From NCBI RefSeq assembly GCF_038049925.1, contig NZ_CP145809.1, positions 1,736,001 to 1,800,000 on the forward strand: a stretch of DNA of 64,000 nt. Reading direction: 5' to 3'. Position numbers and translations under genes: made by a program. Origin of the DNA: Georgenia sp. M64 (GTDB lineage Bacteria; Actinomycetota; Actinomycetes; Actinomycetales; Actinomycetaceae). The notes beneath the pieces were generated by a model. It ran no database searches. It was not told where the DNA came from and worked only from the letters and a program-made list of their open reading frames with translations. Positions within the stretch are counted from its first letter, which is position 1. Each line of letters opens with the position of its first letter. Positions 24,582-32,616 of this stretch are shown piece after piece.

Positions 24582-25313
24582 TCAGAGCTGCGTGGCGGGG
24601 CGCAGGAGGATCTCGTTGATCGCCAGGTGCCGCGGCCGCTGCACGGTGAACGCGATGATCTCCGCGACGTCGTCGGCGGTCACCGTGGCCTCGCTGTACA
24701 GCTCGTTCACGGCGGCGCTGGTGGCCGCGTGCGTGATGTGCGTCGGGAGCTCGGTGGCGACGACGCCGGGCTCGACGAGGGTCACACGGACATCGGGGAG
24801 GAGCTCCTGGCGAAGCGACTCGGACCAGCCGTTGATGGCCCACTTGGTGGCGGCGTAGACACCGTTGCCGGCGCGAGCCGTGCGGCCGGCGACCGACGAG
24901 ATGTTGATGATGTCGCCCCCGCCGTCGACGAGCTGGTCGAGAAACACCTCGGTGGTCGTGAGCGCGCCGAGGAGGTTCACGTCCACCATGCGGCGGTAGT
25001 CCGCACGCTGCTCCGAGGCGAACGGGCCCAGGAGCATGATGCCGGCGTTGTTGACGAGGATGTCGACCCGGCCGAGCTCCTCGCGGACCTGGTGCGAGGC
25101 GGCCACCAGGGCGTCCCGGTCGGTGACGTCGGCGGTGATGGCGAGAGCGCCTTCGCCGAGCTCGCGGGCGATGGCCTCGACCCGCTCCGCGCGCCTGGCG
25201 AGGAGCGCCACCTTGAAGCCCAGGCCGTGGAAGGCACGGGCGGTGGCCTCGCCGATCCCGGACGAGGCGCCGGTGACGAGGGCGATCCGGCTGCTGCGCT
25301 GCGTGGGGTTCAT
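24582..25313 (-). CDS. short-chain dehydrogenase/reductase
   Basis: 243-residue classical SDR: VTGASSGIGEATAR, NNAGIMLLGP, INISSVAGRTA, VYAATKWAING. The C-terminus VQRPRHLAINEILLRPATQL is typical of YdfG/NADP-type SDRs that reduce small beta-hydroxy acids and aldehydes. The ATG is behind GGAAGGGAA; about 87 upstream in-frame codons are Arg/Ser-rich and not coding-like. About 80 bp separate it from both the SDR below and the flavodoxin above. Confidence 0.86.
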   Translation of the reverse strand: MNPTQRSSRIALVTGASSGIGEATARAFHGLGFKVALLARRAERVEAIARELGEGALAITADVTDRDALVAASHQVREELGRVDILVNNAGIMLLGPFASEQRADYRRMVDVNLLGALTTTEVFLDQLVDGGGDIINISSVAGRTARAGNGVYAATKWAINGWSESLRQELLPDVRVTLVEPGVVATELPTHITHAATSAAVNELYSEATVTADDVAEIIAFTVQRPRHLAINEILLRPATQL

Positions 25314-25392
25314 GAGAGTTCCCTTCCTTCTTCGGTAGTGATCGCTGTCCCGCGGCCCGTTGCGTGGCCTTCCGCGGTGGTGAGAGGGGCGG

Positions 25393-26064
25393 TCACAGGC
25401 CGATGCGGCGGAGCCACGCCTCGACCTCGGTGCGTGCGGCCGTGGCTTCCTCGCCCCGGACGGCGAGACCGTCGCCGATCGTGGCCGCGGGACAGAGCTC
25501 GGCGTAGTCGCGAGCGACTCCTCCCATGCCGCTGACCGCGTAGGTGACGAACGGATGGATGGTCCGACCGGCAAGATCTGCGCCGTCGACGAAGGTGCGC
25601 ATGATCATCGGGGTCTGCACGTTCCACACCGGGCTGCCGAGCAGCACGGTGTCGTAGGCGGCCAGGTCCGGGAGCGGGTTCGCAATCGCGGGGCGGGCGT
25701 CGTCCTGCTCCTCCCGCACGTTGCGCGCGACCGTCTCCTCGTAGCTGTGCGGGTAGGGATCCGCAGCCTCGATCCGGTAGACGTCGACGTCGGCCGCGGC
25801 GGCGATCATCTCGGCGACCACCTGCGTGTTGCCGACGTCGAGGTCGATCCGGTCGCCGTAGTAGTAGTTCTCGCCCGGCCTCGAGAAGTACGCCAGGAGC
25901 GTGCGTCCCGGCCCGCTCGGCGTCGGGGAGGTCTCTCGGGCGCGTTCGGTGTCACCGGGGTCGGGCAGGGGTCTCTCCGTTCGTGGGGTGCACGCAGACA
26001 CGATCCCGGCCAGCAGGCCGGAGCCGAGCAGCAGGCCGCCGGTGAGGAAGGTGCGGCGTTCCAT
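25393..26064 (-). CDS. exported flavodoxin-fold lipoprotein
   Basis: 223 residues. The N-terminus MERRTFLTGGLLLGSGLLAG followed by IVSAC combines a twin-Arg-like start with a lipobox Cys at about 25, so it is probably a surface lipoprotein. The flavodoxin domain follows: TLLAYFSRPGENYYYGD (FMN phosphate loop), NTQVVAEMIA, and VLLGSPVWNVQTPMIMRTFV. FMN-binding electron carriers of this type partner with nearby reductases. A (CCGA)n tract lies just upstream of its ribosome site (AAGGAGAAAC). It is probably cotranscribed with the aldo/keto reductase 100 bp upstream. Confidence 0.83.
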   Translation of the reverse strand: MERRTFLTGGLLLGSGLLAGIVSACTPRTERPLPDPGDTERARETSPTPSGPGRTLLAYFSRPGENYYYGDRIDLDVGNTQVVAEMIAAAADVDVYRIEAADPYPHSYEETVARNVREEQDDARPAIANPLPDLAAYDTVLLGSPVWNVQTPMIMRTFVDGADLAGRTIHPFVTYAVSGMGGVARDYAELCPAATIGDGLAVRGEEATAARTEVEAWLRRIGL

Positions 26065-26079
26065 CGGGTGTTTCTCCTT

Positions 26080-26115
26080 CCGACCGACCGACCGACCGAC
26101 CGGCCGACCGGCCGG
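26080..26115. repeat. (CCGA)n tetranucleotide tract
   Basis: Five perfect CCGA units followed by CCGG/CCGA variants, 36 bases in all. It starts only about 15 bases upstream of the flavodoxin start, adjoining its ribosome-binding site. Length changes here would alter the spacing between promoter and ribosome site rather than the reading frame. Confidence 0.75.
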
Positions 26116-26164
26116 CTCGCCGGCGGGCGGGAGCAGGTGCTCCTGGTCCCGCCCGCGCGGATGC

Positions 26165-27043
26165 TCAGGCCTCGGGGATCGGCATGCCGTAGTTCTCGAG
26201 GGTGATGGAGTCCGGCTCGGGGCCGCCGCGCACGCCGGTGTCGAGGGCGTCGATCTGAGCGACCTCGTCGGCGGTGAGCTCGAAGTCGAACACGTCGAAG
26301 TTCTCGGCGATCCGCTCCGGCTTCGTGGACTTGGGGATCACCTGGATGCCGTTCTGGATGTGCCAGCGCAGCATGACCTGGGCGGCGGACCTGCCGTACT
26401 TCTCGCCGATCGTGAGGATCACGGGCTCGTCGAAGCTGCGCCTCGCCGACTGGCCGTAGGAGGTGATGCCACCGATGGGCGACCACGCCTGGGTGAGGAT
26501 GCCGTGCTCCGCGTGGAGCGCCTGCAGCTCCTTCTGCTGAAAGTACGGGTGCAGCTCGATCTGGTTCACCGACGGGACGACCTCCGTCTGCTCCAGCAGC
26601 TGGGTCAGGTGCTCGGGCATGAAGTTGCTGACGCCGATCGCGCGCACCTTGCCGTCGGCGAGCAGCTTCTCCAGCGCCTTGTACGCGCCGACCGTGCGGG
26701 CGAAGGCGGACGGAAGCGCCTGGTGCAGGATCAGCAGGTCGATCTGCTCGACGCCGAGCTTGCCGGCGCTCTTGTCGAAGGCGTGGAGCGTCTCGTCGTA
26801 GCCGTAGTCGCTGATCCAGATCTTCGTCTCGATGAAGATCTCGGAGCGCGCGACACCGGACTCGCGGATGCCCTGCCCCACCTCGCGCTCGTTGCCGTAG
26901 GCGGCGGCCGTGTCGATGTGGCGGTAGCCGGTCCGCAGGGCGGCGGCCACGGCGGCGACGGTCTCCTCCGGGGGAGTCTGGAAGACGCCGAGGCCGATGG
27001 CGGGCAGCTCGACGCCGTTGTTCAGGGTCAGTGAAGTGGTCAT
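26165..27043 (-). CDS. aldo/keto reductase (AKR5-like)
   Basis: 292-residue NADPH-dependent TIM-barrel reductase. The catalytic tetrad is visible: Asp and Tyr in DTAAAYGNE, Lys in ETKIW, His in LLILHQ. Cofactor loop IPKSTKPERIAENFDVF is present. The ATG at 27043 lies six bases after TACGGT on the minus strand, so it is probably leaderless. The promoter faces that of the MmyB-type regulator 2 across a long dyad. It is the first gene of the five-gene redox cluster running down to 22834. Confidence 0.88.
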   Translation of the reverse strand: MTTSLTLNNGVELPAIGLGVFQTPPEETVAAVAAALRTGYRHIDTAAAYGNEREVGQGIRESGVARSEIFIETKIWISDYGYDETLHAFDKSAGKLGVEQIDLLILHQALPSAFARTVGAYKALEKLLADGKVRAIGVSNFMPEHLTQLLEQTEVVPSVNQIELHPYFQQKELQALHAEHGILTQAWSPIGGITSYGQSARRSFDEPVILTIGEKYGRSAAQVMLRWHIQNGIQVIPKSTKPERIAENFDVFDFELTADEVAQIDALDTGVRGGPEPDSITLENYGMPIPEA

Positions 27044-27078
27044 GACGTCACCGTAGGCGCGGTGCTCGAGCGAGTGAG

Positions 27079-27135
27079 AGTCACCAGCATTCACCCCCAC
27101 GCCGAGGCTCTGCCCGGGGGTCAGTGCTGGTGACT
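27079..27135. promoter_or_regulatory. long bipartite dyad between divergent genes
   Basis: AGTCACCAGCA (27079-27089) and TGCTGGTGACT (27125-27135) are perfect inverted repeats. Four bases inward of each are CCCCC (27094-27098) and GGGGG (27116-27120). The whole is symmetric about 27107, between the aldo/keto reductase promoter and regulator 2. It is the probable operator of that regulator. Confidence 0.75.
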
Positions 27136-27172
27136 GCCACCGAGGCCGCTCGTCGGGCTAACGTCGATCGCT

Positions 27173-28105
27173 ATGGACACCAGGCGCGAGGTTCAGGAGT
27201 TCCTCACGGCACTTCGCGGACGCATCACACCCGAACGGGCCGGCCTCACCGTCTTCGGCGGAGAACGACGCGTGCCCGGGCTCCGCCGTGAGGAGGTCGC
27301 CCAGCTGGCCGGTGTGAGCACCGCGTACTACACACGCATGGAGCGCGGCGACCTCGGTGGTGTCTCCGAGAGCGTGCTGTTCGCGCTCGTGAGTGCCCTC
27401 CAGCTCACCGACGCCGAGACGCAGCACCTGTTCGACCTCGCCCGCACCGCGGGTCCGCGTCGCGCCCCGCGACAGCGGCCTGCAACCCGCGTGCCCGCGG
27501 CCGTCGCGCAGCTCGTCGACGCCATGAGCGACGTCCCGGCCGTCGCTCTCTCGCGGCTGGGCGATCCCGTGGCGTCCAACCGTCTCGGTCGAGCGCTCTT
27601 CCCGCACCTGTTCCCGACCGGTGCCGCGCCGGTGAACACCGCCCGCTACATGTTCCTGGACCCACGCTCCCGCGACTTCTACCCCGACTGGGACGTCGTC
27701 GCGCGCGACTCGGTCTCGTCCCTGCGGCTGCTCGTCGGCCACGACCCCAGTGACCGCGCCCTCGCAGCACTCGTCGGCGAGCTCGCCACGCGCAGCGACG
27801 AGTTCCGCACCTGGTGGGGAAGCCACACCGTCCGCGCCCACAGCGCGGGGACCAAGCGCATCAACCACCCCGTCGTGGGCGAGGTCGCGCTCACCTACCA
27901 GTCCCTCGCGGTGCAGGCGACGCCGGGGCTCTCGGTCGTGACCTATCTCGCCGAGCCCGGATCGCCGTCGGCCGATGCCCTCGACCTCCTGCGCAGCTGG
28001 GCAGCGGAACCCGCGTCGTTGCACCCTGCGATCCCAGGAGTCGATCGCAACGACCACTCGGCGCCACGGTCCGTCGCGGGCGAAGCGCTGGACCCGCGCG
28101 GATAG
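27173..28105 (+). CDS. MmyB-type XRE transcriptional regulator 2
   Basis: 310 residues and a paralogue of the 21388 gene. HTH RVPGLRREEVAQLAGVSTAY, then the MmyB domain block DPRSRDFYPDWDVVARD … TRSDEFRTWWGSHTVRAHSAGTK … EVALTYQSLAV. ATG lies eight bases after TAACGT, so probably leaderless. It diverges from the redox cluster and probably represses or activates it through the dyad at 27079-27135. The C-terminal ~30 residues extend beyond the family end. The ligand is unknown. Confidence 0.88.
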   Translation: MDTRREVQEFLTALRGRITPERAGLTVFGGERRVPGLRREEVAQLAGVSTAYYTRMERGDLGGVSESVLFALVSALQLTDAETQHLFDLARTAGPRRAPRQRPATRVPAAVAQLVDAMSDVPAVALSRLGDPVASNRLGRALFPHLFPTGAAPVNTARYMFLDPRSRDFYPDWDVVARDSVSSLRLLVGHDPSDRALAALVGELATRSDEFRTWWGSHTVRAHSAGTKRINHPVVGEVALTYQSLAVQATPGLSVVTYLAEPGSPSADALDLLRSWAAEPASLHPAIPGVDRNDHSAPRSVAGEALDPRG

Positions 28106-28356
28106 TCGGTCCCCGGACCCGCCAGCCGTCGCGGCGGGAGTGCACTCCAGGCGGCGACGTGTTGCTCCGCAACCTGGGGTGCGATGCCGACCTCGAGGTG
28201 GAACCGCCGGCGCGGGGTCCCGTGCTCGTCGGCGTCCCCGAACCACAGGTTCGGTACCCGTCGCGTGGCGTCGAGGATCTCGTCGCCGAGGGACCCGTGG
28301 CCCTGCGCCTCGGCGTCGCCGGTCAGCTGGGCGGCCCGCTCCGGGGTGACGGTCAT
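28106..28356 (-). pseudogene. VOC/glyoxalase-like gene remnant
   Basis: The minus-strand frame begins MTVTPERAAQLTGDAEAQGH and continues to VPNLWFGDADEHGTPRRRFH, LEVGIAPQVAEQHVAA. This closely resembles glyoxalase-like proteins (VPNLWFxxxDxHETPRQRxHLDVWVxPEVAxxRIAAxLAAGG). After about residue 72 the frame turns to Pro/Arg noise, so the C-terminal half of the domain is lost by frameshift or deletion. The upstream 7-bp repeat array lies directly before its start. Confidence 0.6.
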
Positions 28357-28370
28357 CGGGTACGCCGTGT

Positions 28371-28410
28371 CGACGCCCGACGCCCGACGCCCGACGCCCG
28401 ACGCCCGACG
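28371..28410. repeat. heptamer repeat (CGACGCC) x5.7
   Basis: Five perfect tandem copies of CGACGCC plus a partial one. A 7-bp unit shifts frame with each copy gained or lost. It sits between the decayed glyoxalase start and the palindrome in front of the ABC transporter. Confidence 0.85.
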
Positions 28411-28425
28411 GCGCCGGCTGACCGA

Positions 28426-28457
28426 GACCTCGGCATGACATCTGTCATGCCGAGGTC
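28426..28457. promoter_or_regulatory. perfect 32-bp palindrome upstream of the ABC/two-component operon
   Basis: GACCTCGGCATGACA and TGTCATGCCGAGGTC are perfect 15-bp arms around a 2-base centre (TC). The core TGACA-N2-TGTCA looks like a homodimer binding site. It lies 49 bases before the ATPase start and is a good candidate operator for the DesR-type regulator encoded at the end of the same operon. Confidence 0.75.
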
Positions 28458-28506
28458 GTGATTCCCGGCACTACTGCCGCAGCACCCGGGGGATGAGCAT
28501 GGATTC

Positions 28507-29460
28507 ATGACAACCACGCGGCAGCAGCACCGGGACCTCGCCACCAGCCACGACACGTCCGTCGTGGCCGAGCTGCTCGGTACCAGCAAGCAGTTCGGCA
28601 GGGGCCCGACGGCGGTCCAGGCCGTCAGTGGTCTCGACCTGGAGGTCCGATCGGGCGAGCTCCTGGCCATCCTGGGGCCCAACGGGGCCGGCAAGTCCAC
28701 GGCGATCGGCATGCTGACGGGCCTGACGGCACCGACGTCGGGACGGGCGCGGCTCTTCGGGCGCGACCCCCGCGACGTGCGGGCGCGGCGGCGTCTCGGC
28801 GTGATGCTCCAGGCCTCGGGCGTACCGGAGACGCTGCGGGTGCGCGAGCTGCTCACCCAGTTCCGGGGCTACTACCCCGATCCCCTCCCCATGGCGCAGA
28901 TCGTCGCCGCGGCCGGCCTCGACGGGCTGGAGGGCCGGATGTTCGGTGAGCTCTCCGGAGGCCAGCAGCGTCGCGTGCTGTTCGGGATCGCTCTGGCGGG
29001 TGACCCCGACCTCGTGGTGTTCGACGAGCCGACCACCGGCCTGGACGTCGAGTCTCGGCGGGGCCTGTGGGCCACGTTGCGCGACCTCGGCCGGTCGGGG
29101 CGCGGTGTGGTGCTCACGACGCACTACCTCGGGGAGGCCGACGCCCTCGCGGACCGGATCGTGGTGATCGACCACGGTGTCGTGCTCGCCCAGGGCGGGC
29201 CCGCAGAGATCAAGGCCCGGGTACCGGGGCGACGGGTCCGTGCCAGGACCTCCGTGAGCCTGGCCGTGGCACGGCACTGGAGCGGCGTGGCACGCGCCTC
29301 ACGCGAGGGTCCCTGGCTCGAGCTGCTCGCCGCGTCCGCCGAGCCCGTGCTGCGCGCCCTGCTCGACCTCGACCGCTCGGCCACCGAGGTGACCGTCACC
29401 GAACCAAGCCTCGAGGAGGCCTTCCTCGCCCTGACCCATGACATGGAGGACGCACGATGA
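28507..29460 (+). CDS. ABC transporter ATPase (ABC-2 exporter)
   Basis: 317-residue ATP-binding subunit of a DrrA/YvfR-like exporter: Walker A LGPNGAGKST (about 58), Q-loop VMLQASG, signature ELSGGQQRRV (about 157), Walker B DLVVFDEPTTGLD (about 165), H-loop LTTHY. A C-terminal extension follows (LEEAFLALTHD). It is the first gene of a four-gene operon; its stop overlaps the permease start (ATGA). The substrate is unknown; related systems export drugs, lipids or antimicrobial peptides. Confidence 0.93.
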   Translation: MTTTRQQHRDLATSHDTSVVAELLGTSKQFGRGPTAVQAVSGLDLEVRSGELLAILGPNGAGKSTAIGMLTGLTAPTSGRARLFGRDPRDVRARRRLGVMLQASGVPETLRVRELLTQFRGYYPDPLPMAQIVAAAGLDGLEGRMFGELSGGQQRRVLFGIALAGDPDLVVFDEPTTGLDVESRRGLWATLRDLGRSGRGVVLTTHYLGEADALADRIVVIDHGVVLAQGGPAEIKARVPGRRVRARTSVSLAVARHWSGVARASREGPWLELLAASAEPVLRALLDLDRSATEVTVTEPSLEEAFLALTHDMEDAR

Positions 29461-30272
29461 CCACCCCGACAGCGGTACGGATGACGACCGACGGCGAGAT
29501 GACCCGAACGAGCACCGCGAGGATCTACGTCACCGAGGCGCGACACGAGTTCCTCAAGCTGATCCGCATCCCCATCTTCGCCGTGAGCACGATCGCCCTG
29601 CCGGTGATGTTCTACGTGCTGTTCGGGTTGGCCTTCGGTGGCGGCGACGACGCCGGCGGGGTCGGCAGGAGCACCTACATGCTGGCGACCTACGGCACCT
29701 TCGGGGTCATCGGTGCGGCTCTGTTCGGCTTCGGGGTCTCGGTCGCCGTCGAACGCGGGCAGGGCTGGATGCGACTCAAGCGGGTCTCGCCGATGCCTCC
29801 GCAGGCCTACTTCGTGGCCAAGGTCGTGATGAGCACGACCGTCGCGGCTCTCATCATCGGGGCCCTGTTCACCCTCGGGGCCACGCTCGGTGGTGTGCGC
29901 ATGCCTATCTCCCAGTGGAGCAGCCTCGCCCTCGTGCTCCTCGTCGGGGCGCTGCCGTTCTCGGCCATGGGTCTGGCCTTCGGCTACCTCGCGGGCCCGA
30001 ACTCCGCCCCGGCCATGCTGAACCTCGCCTACCTGCCGATGGCGTTCGCCTCGGGGTTGTGGATCCCCATCGACCAGCTGCCCGCCTTCGTGCAGGGGAT
30101 CGCCCCAGCACTCCCGCCCTACCACTTCGCCCAGCTCGCCCTGGGCACCGTCGGTGCCGCGGAGGGCGGATCCCCGGTGCTGCACGCCATCGTGCTGCTA
30201 GCGTTCACGGCGTTCTTCCTGACCGTCGCCGCGTGGGGATTCCGGCGCGACGAGGGACGGACCTACGGATGA
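29457..30272 (+). CDS. ABC-2 type permease
   Basis: 271-residue integral membrane subunit with six hydrophobic spans: IFAVSTIALPVMFYVLFGLAF, MLATYGTFGVIGAALFGFGV, and the ABC-2 family core … PNSAPAMLNLAYLPMAFASGLWIPIDQLP. The last hydrophobic segment is VLHAIVLLAFTAFFLTVAAW. Its start overlaps the ATPase stop. Pairing with the ATPase and a following DesK/DesR-type pair matches YvfRSTU-like arrangements. Confidence 0.9.
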   Translation: MTTPTAVRMTTDGEMTRTSTARIYVTEARHEFLKLIRIPIFAVSTIALPVMFYVLFGLAFGGGDDAGGVGRSTYMLATYGTFGVIGAALFGFGVSVAVERGQGWMRLKRVSPMPPQAYFVAKVVMSTTVAALIIGALFTLGATLGGVRMPISQWSSLALVLLVGALPFSAMGLAFGYLAGPNSAPAMLNLAYLPMAFASGLWIPIDQLPAFVQGIAPALPPYHFAQLALGTVGAAEGGSPVLHAIVLLAFTAFFLTVAAWGFRRDEGRTYG

Positions 30273-30316
30273 GGCGCACCCGATGAGCCAGAGCCCGCCG
30301 CACCCCCACCGTTGAC

Positions 30317-31426
30317 ATGCGCTACGTCTGGCTGGTCTACCTCGGTGCGCTGTTCTACCAGCCCGTGTTCAACCCCACGACCGACGCCCTGGACTGGCTC
30401 GCTGTCGCGGTGCTGATCGCCGTGTTCCTGCCGATCTACGCCGCGACGTTCCGGGCTCGCGGCGACCGGCAGATCCTCGTCCTCATCGCGGCCCTCGGCG
30501 TTCTGGCCCTGGCCGGGTCGCTCGTCAACAGCGGGGCCGGCGTCTTCGCCATCTACGCGGCAGCCGTCGCCAGTCGCCTGCACCCGGTTCGTCGGGCCGT
30601 CCAGGTGATCGCCGTCCTGGTGGGACTGCTCCTCCTGATCTTCGTGATCTCGCCGGTCCCGATGCCGTGGCGGCTGGCGGCGCTCGGCCCCGCGGTCTTC
30701 TTCACCCCGGTCGTCGGGGCGACGAGCATCTTCGACGCGGAACGCCGCCGGGCGAACCAGCGTCTCCTGCGTGCCGATGCGGAGATCGAGCGGCTGGCGA
30801 CCATCGCGGAACGGGAGCGGATCGCGCGGGACCTGCACGACCTGCTCGGGCACACGCTGTCGGTCATCGTCCTGAAGTCCCAGCTGGCCGCCCGGCTGGT
30901 GCGCGTCGACCCGGACCGGGCAGCGGTCGAGGTCGAGGACGTCGAGAAGATCAGCCGCGAGGCCCTGGACGAGGTGCGCGCCGCGGTCGCCGGCTACTGG
31001 ATCCGTGGCCTCGGCGCCGAGCTCGACGGGGCACGGGTGGCGCTGAAGGCCGCGGGCGTCGAGGTCGAGGTCCGGGCCGATCACACCGATCTGCGTCCCG
31101 AGCAGGAGTCTGCCCTGGCCATGGCGCTGCGCGAGGCCGTGACCAACGTGGTGCGTCACGCCGGTGCCCAGCACGCCGCCATCAGCATCACCACGGACGG
31201 GACCGGGGTCCGGCTGGAGGTGAGCGACGACGGCCGCGGCTACGCGGGGCTGCCAGGGTCCGGGATCACCGGCATGCGCGAGCGGATCGCCGCCGTCGGT
31301 GGGATCGTCGAGGTGGGCAGGCCGGATGTCGACGACGACCGGCACGGGACCGTCGTCCAGGTGCGGGTGCCCCGGGCGGGTGTGCCGCACGACGGGCACC
31401 AGGCGGGGGAGCGGGGTGGGCGATGA
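30317..31426 (+). CDS. DesK-type sensor histidine kinase
   Basis: 369 residues. Four to five N-terminal membrane spans (WLAVAVLIAVFLPIYAATF, ILVLIAALGVLALAGSLVNS, VQVIAVLVGLLLLIFVISPV, WRLAALGPAVFFTPVVG) are joined by a coiled segment to a HisKA_3 domain with phospho-His in ARDLHDLLGH (about 175). The HATPase domain has EAVTNVVRHAGA and DDGRGYAGLPGSGITGMRER. There is no large extracytoplasmic domain, so it probably senses the membrane itself. The stop overlaps the response regulator start (ATGA). Confidence 0.9.
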   Translation: MRYVWLVYLGALFYQPVFNPTTDALDWLAVAVLIAVFLPIYAATFRARGDRQILVLIAALGVLALAGSLVNSGAGVFAIYAAAVASRLHPVRRAVQVIAVLVGLLLLIFVISPVPMPWRLAALGPAVFFTPVVGATSIFDAERRRANQRLLRADAEIERLATIAERERIARDLHDLLGHTLSVIVLKSQLAARLVRVDPDRAAVEVEDVEKISREALDEVRAAVAGYWIRGLGAELDGARVALKAAGVEVEVRADHTDLRPEQESALAMALREAVTNVVRHAGAQHAAISITTDGTGVRLEVSDDGRGYAGLPGSGITGMRERIAAVGGIVEVGRPDVDDDRHGTVVQVRVPRAGVPHDGHQAGERGGR

Positions 31427-32028
31427 CGATCACCGTGGTCCTGGCCGAGGATCAGCTCATGGTCCTCGGTGCCCTCAGCACCCTCCTGGGGCTGGAGCCC
31501 GACATCACCGTGGCCGGCACCGCCACCGACGGCGAGGAGGCCGTGCGCCTGGTCGAGGCGCTGCGGCCCGACGTCCTGCTGACGGACATCGAGATGCCCA
31601 GGATGAGCGGGCTCGAGGTCGCCGCCGAGGTCCGACGACGGGGCCTGAGGTCCCGGGTCGTCATCCTCACCACGTTCGCCCGGAGCGGGTACCTCCGGCG
31701 GGCGCTGGACGCCGGCGCCGTCGGCTACCTGCTCAAGGACGCGCCGGCCAGCGCCCTGGCCCAGGCCGTCCGCGACGTGCACGCCGGAGGCCGCGCCATC
31801 GACCCCCAGCTCGCGGCCGACGCGTGGGGCGAGCCGGACCCGCTGACCGACCGGGAGCGCCGGGTCCTGCGCCTGGCCGGCGACGGGCTGGCCAACGGCG
31901 AGATAGCGGAGCAGCTCCACCTCTCCGAGGGCACGGTGCGCAACTACCTGTCCGAGGCGATGAGCAAGCTCGGAGCCCCCAACCGGATCGCGGCGGCCCG
32001 CAAGGCGCGGGACCGGGGATGGCTGTGA
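31423..32028 (+). CDS. DesR-type response regulator (NarL/FixJ family)
   Basis: 201 residues. The receiver has acidic pocket AEDQ, phosphoacceptor Asp in DVLLTDIEMPRMSG (about 54), Thr in VVILTTFA and Lys in YLLKDAPA. The C-terminal LuxR-type HTH has LTDRERRVLRLAGDGLANGE and LHLSEGTVRNYLSEAMSKLG. It is coupled to the kinase by a 4-base overlap. It probably binds the 32-bp palindrome at 28426-28457 to control its own operon, by analogy with similar systems. Confidence 0.92.
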   Translation: MTITVVLAEDQLMVLGALSTLLGLEPDITVAGTATDGEEAVRLVEALRPDVLLTDIEMPRMSGLEVAAEVRRRGLRSRVVILTTFARSGYLRRALDAGAVGYLLKDAPASALAQAVRDVHAGGRAIDPQLAADAWGEPDPLTDRERRVLRLAGDGLANGEIAEQLHLSEGTVRNYLSEAMSKLGAPNRIAAARKARDRGWL

Positions 32029-32100
32029 CCTTCCTGGGCGAGGACCTCGTCGGGCACCTCGGGCTCCTGCCGCACGCCGGGCGCCGATAGGCTGGGCCCT

Positions 32101-32541
32101 GTGAGCGAGTCGTCGTCGGTCGGTCCCAGCGCGGCGTCGGTCGAGGAGTTCATCACGACCAACGACCCCGACGGGTCCCTGGCGAGGCTCGACGCCGTCA
32201 TCACCGCGGCCCTCCCCGGCGCCACCCGGGTGCTGTGGCAGGGCGTGTCCTGGGGCGGCACGGACCAGTCGATCATCGGCTACGGGATGATCGAGCAGCC
32301 GCGGCCGAGGGGCCGGACCGCCGAGTGGTTCCTCATCGGCCTGGCCCGGCAGAAGAGCTACCTGAGCCTCTACGTGAACGCGGCCGAGGACGGTGCGTAC
32401 CTGTCCAGGACCTACGGTCCGCGGCTCGGGAGGACGAAGGTCGGTTCGGCGAGCGTGTCGTTCCGCTCGTCCGACGACGTCAACCTGGGTGTCCTCGACG
32501 AGCTCGTCCGCCACGCCGGGCGACTCGTGGACTGGTCGTAG
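32101..32541 (+). CDS. DUF1801-family protein
   Basis: 146 residues with the YdhG/DUF1801 layout: VEEFITTNDPDGSLARLDAV, LPGATRVLWQGVSWGG, WFLIGLARQKSYLSLYV, and DDVNLGVLDELVRHAG. Members have a TATA-box-binding-like fold and unknown function. The GTG start lies seven bases after a TAGGCT -10, so it is leaderless. It stands alone, 72 bp after the response regulator. Confidence 0.8.
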   Translation: MSESSSVGPSAASVEEFITTNDPDGSLARLDAVITAALPGATRVLWQGVSWGGTDQSIIGYGMIEQPRPRGRTAEWFLIGLARQKSYLSLYVNAAEDGAYLSRTYGPRLGRTKVGSASVSFRSSDDVNLGVLDELVRHAGRLVDWS

Positions 32542-32616
32542 GCCCCGGACTCGCGGACTGGTCGTCGGCCCCGGCCGACGACAGCGGGGTCGCCGGACTC
32601 TCCCGCGCAGTGGCGG

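Noticed and set aside
28371-28410. CRISPR-like array
   Set aside because: Units are 7 bp and directly tandem without spacers; this is a simple sequence repeat.
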